Assembly: GCF_009363895.1 (NCBI RefSeq)
Contig: NZ_CP045434.1
Coordinates: forward strand, 930,001-994,000
Direction of reading: 5' to 3'
Source: Sphingomonas ginsengisoli An et al. 2013
GTDB taxonomy: Bacteria > Pseudomonadota > Alphaproteobacteria > Sphingomonadales > Sphingomonadaceae
Length of the DNA: 64,000 nt
The notes under the pieces were generated by a model, which was not told where the DNA came from, did no database searches, and was given only the letters and a program-made list of their open reading frames with translations. The translations under genes and the position numbers were made by a program. Position 1 is the stretch's first letter; each line of letters starts with the position of its first letter. Shown piece by piece: positions 44,522-52,127 of this stretch.

Positions 44522-46546
44522 ATGAAGACCCCTCAATTGCTCAATTACGCATCGGGCCGATGGACCCCGGGCGATGCCGCCAGCCTGACGGAATTGGCTT
44601 CAGCGATCGACGGCAGCCCGGTCGCGCTGACCGGTTCGGGCGGGCTCGACTTCGCCGCGATGGCGACTTTCGCCCGCGAAGTCGGCGGCCCGGCGCTGCG
44701 CCGCCTCACCTTCCACGAGCGGGCGCGAATGCTGAAGGCGCTCGGCCTCGCCATCCTCGCCCGCAAGGAGGAATTGTACGAGCTCAACTATGCGACCGGC
44801 GCGACCCGCAAGGACGGCTGGATCGATATCGAGGGCGGCGCGGGCACGCTCCTCTCCTTCTCGTCCAAGGGCCGCCGCGAGCTGCCCGATGCGCACGTCC
44901 TGCTCGATGGCCCGCTCGAGCCGCTGAGCAAGTCGGGGCTGTTTGTCGGCCAGCATATCTTCACCCCGCTGCAGGGCGTCGCGCTCCACATCAACGCCTT
45001 CAACTTCCCGGTCTGGGGGATGCTCGAGAAGCTCGCCCCGACCATCCTCGCCGGCGTCCCCGCGATCGTGAAACCGGCCAGCGCCACCGCCTGGCTGTGC
45101 GAGGCCGCCTTCCGGGTAATGATCGAGGCCGACATCCTCCCGCCGGGCGCGGTGCAACTGATCGTCGGCGGGGTCGGCGACCTGTTCGATCATCTGTCGG
45201 GGCAGGACGTGGTCAGTTTCACCGGCTCGGCCGCGACCGCATTGAAGCTGCGCACCCATCCGGCCATCCAGCGCGAAAGCGTCAAGTTCATTGCCGAGCA
45301 GGACAGTCTGAACGCATCGCTGCTCGGTCCTGACGCGGCCCCCGGCACGCCCGAATTCGACCTGTTCGTCCGCGAAGTCGTCACCGAGATGACGGTCAAG
45401 GCGGGGCAGAAGTGCACCGCCATCCGCCGCGCGATGGCGCCCGCCGAGCATCTCGACGCGGTCGAGGCCGCGATCCGCGACCGGCTGGCGGCCACCAAGG
45501 TCGGTGATCCCCGCGCCGAGGACACGCGCATGGGCGCGCTGGTCAGCCGCGCCCAGCGCGACAGCGTCCGCGAGGCGGTCGCCGCCATCACCGCCCAGGG
45601 CGCTCTGGTCGTCGCCGGCGATATGCAAGCCACCACCGGCCCGGACGGCGGCGCCTTTTTCTCGCCGCTGCTGCTCCGCGCTGACGATCCCTGGGCCTGC
45701 GAAGCGGTCCACGATGTTGAACCGTTCGGCCCGGTCGCGACGGTGATGCCCTACCGCGACCTGGATGACGCCATCGCGCTCGCCAACCGCGGGCGTGGCA
45801 GCCTCGCGTTGTCGCTATTCACCCATTCGCCCGAAGCCGCGCGCGACTTCGTCCTCGGCGCGGCGAGCTTCCATGGCCGAATGCTGGTGATCGACCGGAC
45901 CAACGCGAAGGACTCGACCGGCCACGGCTCGCCCCTCCCCGTCCTCGTCCACGGCGGCCCCGGCCGCGCCGGCGGCGGGGAAGAGATGGGCGGCATCCGC
46001 GGCGTCGCCCACTATATGCAGCGCACCGCGATCCAGTCCTCGCCCGCGATGATCGCCGCGATCACCGGGCAATATATCCCTGGCGCGCCCAAGCACTTCG
46101 TTGATGCCCATCCCTTCCGCAAGAAGATGAGCGAGCTTCACATCGGCGACACGCTGCGGACCAAGAGCCGCACGGTCACCATCGAGGACATCGAGCATTT
46201 CGCCCACTTCACCGGCGACACCTTTTACGCCCACATGGACGAGGAAGCTGCCAAGGCCTCGCCGATCTTCGAGGGCCGGGTCGCCCACGGCTATCTGATC
46301 CTGAGCTTCGCCGCCGGCCTGTTCGTCGATCCCGATCCCGGCCCCGTGCTTGCCAATACCGGGCTTGAGAACCTCCGCTTCCTCACCCCGCTCTATCCGG
46401 GCGACAGCATGCGGGTGGAGCTCACCGTCCGCTCCAAGAGCCTCAAGAGCGAAGACACCGGCGTGGTCCGCTGGGCAGTCGAGATCTTCAATCAGAAGGA
46501 CGAGCTGGTCGCGACCTACGACCTGCTGACGGAGAATGTGCCGTGA
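44522..46546 (+). CDS. paaZ: bifunctional oxepin-CoA hydrolase / aldehyde dehydrogenase PaaZ
   Basis: 674 residues, full length. N-terminal aldehyde dehydrogenase domain (1 to about 515) with catalytic Cys near 297 in AGQKCTAIRRAM and FTGSAATALKLRTH; C-terminal MaoC-type hydratase domain (from about 535) with FAHFTGDTFYAHMDEEAA and GRVAHGYLILSFAAG. It opens oxepin-CoA and oxidises the reactive aldehyde to 3-oxo-5,6-dehydrosuberyl-CoA. The start is 108 bp from the divergent PilZ gene, and its stop overlaps the esterase start (GTGA). Confidence 0.95.
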   Translation: MKTPQLLNYASGRWTPGDAASLTELASAIDGSPVALTGSGGLDFAAMATFAREVGGPALRRLTFHERARMLKALGLAILARKEELYELNYATGATRKDGWIDIEGGAGTLLSFSSKGRRELPDAHVLLDGPLEPLSKSGLFVGQHIFTPLQGVALHINAFNFPVWGMLEKLAPTILAGVPAIVKPASATAWLCEAAFRVMIEADILPPGAVQLIVGGVGDLFDHLSGQDVVSFTGSAATALKLRTHPAIQRESVKFIAEQDSLNASLLGPDAAPGTPEFDLFVREVVTEMTVKAGQKCTAIRRAMAPAEHLDAVEAAIRDRLAATKVGDPRAEDTRMGALVSRAQRDSVREAVAAITAQGALVVAGDMQATTGPDGGAFFSPLLLRADDPWACEAVHDVEPFGPVATVMPYRDLDDAIALANRGRGSLALSLFTHSPEAARDFVLGAASFHGRMLVIDRTNAKDSTGHGSPLPVLVHGGPGRAGGGEEMGGIRGVAHYMQRTAIQSSPAMIAAITGQYIPGAPKHFVDAHPFRKKMSELHIGDTLRTKSRTVTIEDIEHFAHFTGDTFYAHMDEEAAKASPIFEGRVAHGYLILSFAAGLFVDPDPGPVLANTGLENLRFLTPLYPGDSMRVELTVRSKSLKSEDTGVVRWAVEIFNQKDELVATYDLLTENVP

Positions 46547-48117
46547 GCCGGCGCCTGCTGCTGGCGCTGATCGCCGCGAGCGTGGCCGGTCCGGCGCTGG
46601 CCGCACCGCCGCCGGCCGCGACGGTGGAGACCGGGCGTCTCGCCGGGATCGTCGATCCTGCCGGCGTGCGGATGTTCCGCGGCATCCCCTTCGCCGCTCC
46701 GCCGGTCGGCCCACTGCGCTGGGTCGCTCCGCAGCCCGCCGCCCACTGGCATGGGCGACGCGACGCAAGCAGCTTCGGCGCGCGCTGCCTGCAGCGACCC
46801 TTATTCTCGGACATGCAGTTCCGCTCGCCCACTCCCAGCGAGGATTGCCTGTTCCTCAACGTCTGGCAGCCACCGCGCGGCACCCCAATGCCCCGAAATG
46901 GCTATCCCGTGTTGCTGTTCTTCTACGGCGGCGGCTTCGATGCCGGCGATTCTTCGGAGAAGCGTTACGACGGCGCGGCGCTGGCACGGCACGGGATCGT
47001 CGTGGTGACCGCCAACTACCGGCTCGACGTGTTCGGCTGGATGGCCCACCCGCTGCTGACGGCCGAGAGTCCCGCCCATGCCTCGGGCAATTACGGCCTG
47101 CTTGACCAGGTAGCGGCGCTGAAATGGCTCCGGCGCAATGCTGCGGCGTTCGGAGGCAATCCCAGGCACATTACGATCGGCGGCGAATCGGCGGGGTCGA
47201 TCTCGGTCAGCGCGCTGATGGCCTCGCCACTGTCGCGCGGGCTGATCGCGGGGGCGATCGGGGAGAGCGGCGGGGCGATGGAGAAGATCGCCCCACCGTC
47301 GCGCGAGACTGCCGAGCGCGAGGGCGTCGCCTTCACGGCCGCGCTTGGCGCGACCACGCTGGACGCGATGCGCGCGCTCACCCCCGAGGCGCTGATGGCC
47401 GCGCGCGACCGCGGCGCCCCAATCACCACCGGGATCATCGTCGACGGCCTGGCGCTGACCGAACTGCCCGCCGCCACCTTCGCCGCCGGCCGCGCCGCGC
47501 ATGTGCCGCTGCTGGTCGGGACCAACTCGCAGGAAGCCGGCGCCGCCGCGTTGCTCGACCAGGCACCGCGGACTGTCGCCGCCTATCGCGCCGCGCTCGC
47601 CCGCGCCTACGGCGCCCGGGCCGACGCGCTGTTCGCGCTCTACCCGGCGCGCTCTGACGACGAGGTCACCGCCGCCGCCACCGCACTCGCCGGCGACGAT
47701 TTCCTCGGTGTCTCGACCTGGCGCTGGTTCGACCTCCAACGGCGCACCGGCGCGCCGACCTACTGGTATCAGTTCGCCCGGGTCCGCCCGCCGTTCGTCA
47801 CCGACCCCGCCGACAAGCCGCGTGAATTTGGCGCGGTGCACAGCGGCGAGATCGAATATGCGCTCGGCAACCTCGCGGTGAACCCGCTCTACCGCTGGGA
47901 GCCGGCCGACCGCGCCGTCTCACGGACGATGCTCGGCTATTGGGCCAATTTCGTGAAGCGCGGCGATCCCAACGGCGCCGGCCTGCCGCGCTGGCCCCGC
48001 GCCACGCGCGACCCCGGCCGGATCGAGCGCCAGCGGATCGACGTCGTCACTCGTCGCACGCCCTTCGTCGAGCAGCGCCGCTACGAGCAGGCGGCGCCGC
48101 TTCTCTCAGCACCATAG
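46543..48117 (+). CDS. exported type-B carboxylesterase
   Basis: 524 residues, GTG start overlapping the paaZ stop. Signal peptide SRRLLLALIAASVAGPALA. Family signatures: RMFRGIPFAAPPVGPLRW, SEDCLFLNVWQPP, oxyanion hole FFYGGGFDAGD and nucleophile motif IGGESAGSISV (Ser near 216), with a late catalytic His in FGAVHSGEIEYALGN. Hydrolyses esters in the periplasm or outside. Coupling to paaZ may be accidental or may supply aromatic acids from esters. Confidence 0.9.
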   Translation: MSRRLLLALIAASVAGPALAAPPPAATVETGRLAGIVDPAGVRMFRGIPFAAPPVGPLRWVAPQPAAHWHGRRDASSFGARCLQRPLFSDMQFRSPTPSEDCLFLNVWQPPRGTPMPRNGYPVLLFFYGGGFDAGDSSEKRYDGAALARHGIVVVTANYRLDVFGWMAHPLLTAESPAHASGNYGLLDQVAALKWLRRNAAAFGGNPRHITIGGESAGSISVSALMASPLSRGLIAGAIGESGGAMEKIAPPSRETAEREGVAFTAALGATTLDAMRALTPEALMAARDRGAPITTGIIVDGLALTELPAATFAAGRAAHVPLLVGTNSQEAGAAALLDQAPRTVAAYRAALARAYGARADALFALYPARSDDEVTAAATALAGDDFLGVSTWRWFDLQRRTGAPTYWYQFARVRPPFVTDPADKPREFGAVHSGEIEYALGNLAVNPLYRWEPADRAVSRTMLGYWANFVKRGDPNGAGLPRWPRATRDPGRIERQRIDVVTRRTPFVEQRRYEQAAPLLSAP

Positions 48118-48142
48118 GCGGCGGGAAAGCGAAAATGAAAAT

Positions 48143-48169
48143 GCCGCCGGATCGCTCCGACGGCCTTTT
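48143..48169. terminator. bidirectional terminator between esterase and atpF
   Basis: GCCGCCGGA (48143-48151), loop TCGC, TCCGACGGC (48156-48164), one mismatch, followed on the plus strand by CTTTTC. On the minus strand the same stem is followed by ATTTTCATTTTC, so it can end both convergent transcripts. Confidence 0.7.
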
Positions 48170-48190
48170 CAAGCTACACTGCGACGGGAT

Positions 48191-48742
48191 TTAGCGGCCG
48201 AGGCCGGCGATCGCCTGGTCGATGATCGCCTTGTCGGCGCCGGCATCATGCCGCTCGGCGATGATCCGCCCGGCAGCCTTGGCGGCGGCATCGGCGGCGG
48301 TGGCGCGAAGCTGCTGTAGCGCGGCGCGCTCCTCGGCGGCGATCTTGTCCTCGGCCATGCGGGTGCGGCGCTCGACCAGCTGGGCGGCGTCGCTCTCGGC
48401 CTTGGCGCGGATCGAGTCCGCCTCGTGGCGGGCGCGCTCGAGCATCGCCGCGGTTTCCTGGTCGGCGGCGGCGAAGCGCGCCTGATACTCGGCCTTGAGT
48501 GCCTCGGCTTCCTTGCGCAGCTCGGCGGCCTCGTCGAGCTGGGCGCGGATGGCGGCGATCTTACTGTCGAGTGACTTGCCGATCGCGGCCGGGACCTTTT
48601 TCCACAGCATCAGCAGGATGACGACCAGCATCGCCAGCCCGACCAGCATGGTCGCGTCGAAGCCGAGCGCGCTCGGATCGACATGATGCTCGGCGCCGGA
48701 CTCCACCTCGGTGTGGGTGGCTTGGGAGACGTTATCAGCCAC
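48191..48742 (-). CDS. atpF: ATP synthase F0 subunit b
   Basis: 183 residues. One N-terminal transmembrane helix (about 30-48, TMLVGLAMLVVILLMLWKKV) and a long charged helix forming the peripheral stalk (AEALKAEYQARFAAADQETA). Last gene of the F0 operon; its start overlaps the b' gene by 8 bp. A b' gene beside b is normal in alphaproteobacteria. Confidence 0.93.
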   Translation of the reverse strand: MADNVSQATHTEVESGAEHHVDPSALGFDATMLVGLAMLVVILLMLWKKVPAAIGKSLDSKIAAIRAQLDEAAELRKEAEALKAEYQARFAAADQETAAMLERARHEADSIRAKAESDAAQLVERRTRMAEDKIAAEERAALQQLRATAADAAAKAAGRIIAERHDAGADKAIIDQAIAGLGR

Positions 48743-49229
48743 GGACGAGCTCCTGCTGGACGGCGGCGCGGGCGGTGTCCGCGTCGACGGTCAGGCCGGA
48801 GACCCGCGCGACCATCGCCGCGGCGGCCTCGGCGGCGACATTCTCGATCTCGGCCTGGGCCGAGGTCTGCGCGTCGCGGATGCGGCGGCTGGCCTCGTCG
48901 AGCTTGCCGGCCGAGACCTGATCGGCCGCGGCGACCTTGGCTTCGGTCGCCTTGGCGCCCTCGGCCTTGGCGTCAGAGGCGAGCCGCGCCGCTTCGGCCC
49001 GGCTGCGGTCCATCGCGTCGCGATAGTCCGCCTCGAGGCCTTCGGCGGCCTGCCGCGCACCGGCGGCTTCCTGGAGGTCGGCGGCGATCCGGGCGTCGCG
49101 CGCGTCCACCGTGCCCTGGATCTTCGGCACCATGCCGAGACCCACGAACACGAAGATCGCGCCGAAGATGATCGCCAGCCAGAACAGCTGCGATGCGTAG
49201 ATTTCGCCGATTTGGGCGATCTGCGGCAT
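48735..49229 (-). CDS. atpF': ATP synthase F0 subunit b'
   Basis: 164 residues. Begins PQIAQIGEIYASQLFWLAII with one transmembrane helix (about 14-34), then a charged Ala/Glu-rich helix. Pairs with subunit b in the peripheral stalk. Located between atpE and atpF, as usual; the QLFWLAI motif is typical of b'. Confidence 0.93.
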   Translation of the reverse strand: MPQIAQIGEIYASQLFWLAIIFGAIFVFVGLGMVPKIQGTVDARDARIAADLQEAAGARQAAEGLEADYRDAMDRSRAEAARLASDAKAEGAKATEAKVAAADQVSAGKLDEASRRIRDAQTSAQAEIENVAAEAAAAMVARVSGLTVDADTARAAVQQELVRG

Positions 49230-49257
49230 GGCCGACCCCTAAGGAGTGTTCAGTTGG

Positions 49258-49485
49258 TTAGGCGACGAACAGCAGGATCATCGCCACGACGAACGCCAGC
49301 AGGCCGAGAAGCTCGGCGGCGGCGAAGCCGATGAACAGACGGCCCTGCTGGCTGTCGGCGGCGGCCGGGTTGCGCAGCGCGCTCTCGAGGAACGAGCCGA
49401 ACACGTTGCCGACGCCGAGGGCGGCCATGCCGACGCCGATCGCGGCGAGACCGGCACCGAGAAGCTTGGCGGCATTTGCGTCCAT
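49258..49485 (-). CDS. atpE: ATP synthase F0 subunit c
   Basis: 75 residues, two transmembrane helices joined by the RNPAAADSQQGRLF loop. The ion-binding carboxylate is E in FAAAELLGLLAF. No second carboxylate/hydroxyl set of a Na+ c-ring is visible, so protons are the likely ion. AGGGAG precedes the ATG. Confidence 0.97.
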   Translation of the reverse strand: MDANAAKLLGAGLAAIGVGMAALGVGNVFGSFLESALRNPAAADSQQGRLFIGFAAAELLGLLAFVVAMILLFVA

Positions 49486-49520
49486 GATGAATTACTCCCT
49501 TATCTATTCTGGTTGTTGGC

Positions 49521-50312
49521 TTAGTGAAGGTTGATCGCGTCGTTGAGGTAGAGCGACGTCAGCAGCGCGAAGACATAGGCCTGGATCGCGGCGACCAGCA
49601 GCTCGAGCGCCGAGATGCCAATCATCAGCAGCAGCGACGGCAGGCTGACCACCGGGGCGACCCACATGGCGTCGGCGTTGAGGCCGTTGATGACGAAGCC
49701 GGCCAGCACCTTCAGCAGGATGTGCCCGGCGGTCATCGCCACGAACAGTCGCAGGCCGAGGCTGAACGGCCGAACGAGGAAGCTCAGCAGCTCGACCAGG
49801 AAGATGAGCGGGATCATCACCAGCGGGGTGCCGTGCGGAACGAACAGGCTGAAGAAATGCAGCTTGTGCTTGGCGAAGCCGACGATCAGCACGATCGAGA
49901 AGGAGACGATCGCCAGCACGCCGGTGACGGTCAGGTGGCTGGTGACGGTGAAGGGGTGAACGCCCGGCACGATCCCGAACGGCAGCAGGCCGAGGACGTT
50001 GGCGACCAGAATGAACATGAAGAGCGAGAAGACGTAGGGGACGTACTTGCGTCCCGCCGGCCCGATGTTGGTGTCGAGCATGTCGGTGATGAAGCCGGTG
50101 ACTCCCTCGACCATCACCTGCCAGCGGCCGGGGACGAGCTCACGCTTCATGCCGCCAAGCATGAACGCCCAGATGACGAGCGCGGTCAGCGCCATCCACA
50201 GCGCCGAGTTGGTGAAGGCGATCGAGTGGCCCGCAATGCTCCAATCCTGGCCGAACAGGGGTTCGACCTTGAACTGGTGCATCGGATCGATCTTGCCCGA
50301 CTGAGCCGCCAC
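49521..50312 (-). CDS. atpB: ATP synthase F0 subunit a
   Basis: 263 residues from GTG 50312 with an AGGATAGAGG site; begins AAQSGKIDPMHQFKVEPLFG. The essential Arg is in FSLGLRLFVAMTAGHIL, and the last helices carry ALELLVAAIQAYVFALLTSL. Forms the two proton half-channels against the c-ring. Lies 12 bp after atpI. Confidence 0.97.
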   Translation of the reverse strand: MAAQSGKIDPMHQFKVEPLFGQDWSIAGHSIAFTNSALWMALTALVIWAFMLGGMKRELVPGRWQVMVEGVTGFITDMLDTNIGPAGRKYVPYVFSLFMFILVANVLGLLPFGIVPGVHPFTVTSHLTVTGVLAIVSFSIVLIVGFAKHKLHFFSLFVPHGTPLVMIPLIFLVELLSFLVRPFSLGLRLFVAMTAGHILLKVLAGFVINGLNADAMWVAPVVSLPSLLLMIGISALELLVAAIQAYVFALLTSLYLNDAINLH

Positions 50313-50324
50313 TTGCCTCTATCC

Positions 50325-50636
50325 TTACTTGCGCAACGACAATCTGATGATGCTCCAGAAGCCGCCGATCGTGCCCAGCACAACCCCGACCACCAGACCA
50401 ACGTGCCCCGTCCCGAACCAGCCGTCGAACAGCCAGCCGAGCAGCGCCCCACCGAGCAGACCGCCGAGCAGGTAGGACAGCACGCGCTGCCCGGTCTGCT
50501 CGTTCGTGTCGGCCGGCGGTCCCTTGCCGGCCCGCGTTTCTTCCTTCCGCCGCGCCTCGGCCACTCGCTCTTCGAGCCGGTCGAGCCGCGCATCCGGGGG
50601 AAGCAACGGGTCCGCCCCGGGCTGTTCATCCACCAT
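50325..50636 (-). CDS. atpI: ATP synthase assembly protein AtpI (AtpZ/AtpI family)
   Basis: 103 residues from ATG 50636 (MVDEQPGADPLLPPDARLDR). Charged N-terminal helix, then two transmembrane helices (about 50-68 and 75-95) with YLLGGLLGGALLGWLFDGWF and GLVVGVVLGTIGGF. Family members help c-ring assembly and Mg2+ supply. First gene of the F0 operon. Confidence 0.88.
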   Translation of the reverse strand: MVDEQPGADPLLPPDARLDRLEERVAEARRKEETRAGKGPPADTNEQTGQRVLSYLLGGLLGGALLGWLFDGWFGTGHVGLVVGVVLGTIGGFWSIIRLSLRK

Positions 50637-50809
50637 GACCCCGACTCCCTCATGTGCGCGGCGGCGCAGCGAAAATCGCGCGTCGATCGCGTAAGGCAAG
50701 GAACATGGCGGCCAACCAGCCCGCCAAGGCGCCGCCCCTTTAGCAGGGGGGGCGCACAGGTCAACCGTATGCGCTGGCCGGTGGAGCGAGTGAGGCCTAG
50801 GGTGCCGCG

Positions 50810-51523
50810 ATGCTCAGTCTCCTCCTGCTGGCCGCCGCGCCGGTCACCGTCGGATCGAAGGACCAGTTCCTCGCCTTCCATTATGCCTGGTCGGCCGAGG
50901 CCGCCGCCATCTCCGCGCTCGACCGTCGCTTCCGGGCCGATTCGGCGCACCAGCGCGCGCGCTATGCGGCGATGGCGCGAACGGATTATGCCGAGCGGCA
51001 GAAGAGCCATTTCCCCTGGCCCGCGCCCTACGAGTTCCAGCGCGACTGGCACACCGCCGGCCAGACCCCGCGGCTCCTCTCACTGTCATCGCTGACCTAC
51101 GTCTTCAGCGGCGGCGCGCACGGCAATTCGGCAACCCTGCCGCTATTGTGGGACCGCCGCCTTGGCCGCGAGGTCAAGATCGACACGCTGCTGCAGCGCA
51201 GCGGCTGGTGGGACGGCGCGATCCGCCAGCCCTATTGCATCCTCCTCGACCGCGCCCGCGCCGTCCGCCGCCAGGCCCCGGTCGACAAGACCGACAGCTT
51301 CGGCTTCGGCGCCTGTCCGCAACTCAAGGAAGTCACGCTGACCCTCGCCGACGAGAATCGCAACGGCCGGCTCGACCATGTGGTGGTGACCGCCGACCCC
51401 TATGTTGCCGGCCCCTATGCCGAGGGGATGTACAAGGTCAGCCTACCGCTGACCGCGGCGATGATTGCGCGGATCAAGCCCGACTATCGCGCCAGCTTCG
51501 AGCCTCAGCCACCCGTGCAGTAA
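50810..51523 (+). CDS. DUF4163/DUF3298 exported protein (RsiV-like fold)
   Basis: 237 residues with a short signal peptide (MLSLLLLAAAPVTVG). DUF4163 part with FLAFHYAWSAEAAAI and DUF3298 part containing the hallmark LTYVFSGGAHGNSATLPLLW, then REVKIDTLL. The fold is shared with the lysozyme-binding domain of the anti-sigma factor RsiV. No anti-sigma helix is present, so it is a free periplasmic protein of unknown ligand. Overlaps ydbL tail to tail by 19 bp. Confidence 0.85.
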   Translation: MLSLLLLAAAPVTVGSKDQFLAFHYAWSAEAAAISALDRRFRADSAHQRARYAAMARTDYAERQKSHFPWPAPYEFQRDWHTAGQTPRLLSLSSLTYVFSGGAHGNSATLPLLWDRRLGREVKIDTLLQRSGWWDGAIRQPYCILLDRARAVRRQAPVDKTDSFGFGACPQLKEVTLTLADENRNGRLDHVVVTADPYVAGPYAEGMYKVSLPLTAAMIARIKPDYRASFEPQPPVQ

Positions 51524-51891
51524 GCGGGGACGGGCGCCGGCTGCCCCGGCTCGCGCCGCCGCCACTGGCCGTCGGCGAGCATGTAGGCCTCGCCCACCTC
51601 GAGCCGCGCCAGCGTAGTGCAGCCGGCAGTGATGCCGACATCCTGCGGGCTCAACCGGTGCAGCCCGGCGAAGCGGGTGTAGATCGCCCGGCGGCGAATA
51701 TTGACCGCCTCGGTCTGGACCCGCGCGGCGTTGCTGTCGGGCTCGCGGACATAGCCCAGATAGCCGTCGTAGCGCTCGCCGATCACCCCGGCCGACTTGA
51801 CGGCGAGCAGCGCCGTCGGCCCGCTCTGCGCCAGTGCCGGACCCGCCGCGACCAGCAGGCCGGCCGCCGCCAGCAGCAGCGTCCGCCTCAC
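51505..51891 (-). CDS. ydbL: YdbL family (DUF1318) periplasmic protein
   Basis: 128 residues, GTG start overlapping ynbE (GTGA). Signal peptide to about residue 22 (LLLAAAGLLVAAGPALAQ). DUF1318 pattern: LLAVKSAGVIGERYDGYLGY, NIRRRAIYTRFAGLHRLSPQ, VGITAGCTTLARLEVGEAYM. In E. coli YdbL modulates the YdbH-YnbE lipid bridge, and the gene order here is the same. Confidence 0.88.
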   Translation of the reverse strand: MRRTLLLAAAGLLVAAGPALAQSGPTALLAVKSAGVIGERYDGYLGYVREPDSNAARVQTEAVNIRRRAIYTRFAGLHRLSPQDVGITAGCTTLARLEVGEAYMLADGQWRRREPGQPAPVPAYCTGG

Positions 51892-52127
51892 TGGCGCGGC
51901 GCCGGCGGCGTGGTGGTGGTCGTGCCCGGTTGCCGCGGGAAGGCCTCGGGATTCTGGTTGATCAGCGTCTCGACGTCCTTCTGCATCCGCACCACCACTT
52001 CCTGGCGGATGGCGACGTTCAGGTTGATCTCGATCGGCTTGTCGGGGGTCTTGACGCTGATGCAGCCGGACAGCGCCGCGGGCAGCGCTGCGGCGAGCAA
52101 CAGGGGTTTGCGGGGGATCATGGGCAT
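51888..52127 (-). CDS. ynbE: YnbE-like outer-membrane lipoprotein
   Basis: 79 residues from ATG 52127 overlapping the ydbH stop (or ATG 52121). Lipobox LAAALPAALSGC, then SVKTPDKPIEINLNVAIRQE, the YnbE hallmark, and a threonine/proline-rich tail. In E. coli it multimerises on the outer membrane and joins YdbH to make an intermembrane bridge for phospholipids. Confidence 0.88.
   Translation of the reverse strand: MPMIPRKPLLLAAALPAALSGCISVKTPDKPIEINLNVAIRQEVVVRMQKDVETLINQNPEAFPRQPGTTTTTPPAPRQ

Noticed and set aside
49524..51095. 523-codon plus-strand frame across atpB and atpI
   Set aside because: Shadow of the F0 genes; Gln/Glu/Arg-rich, no motifs.
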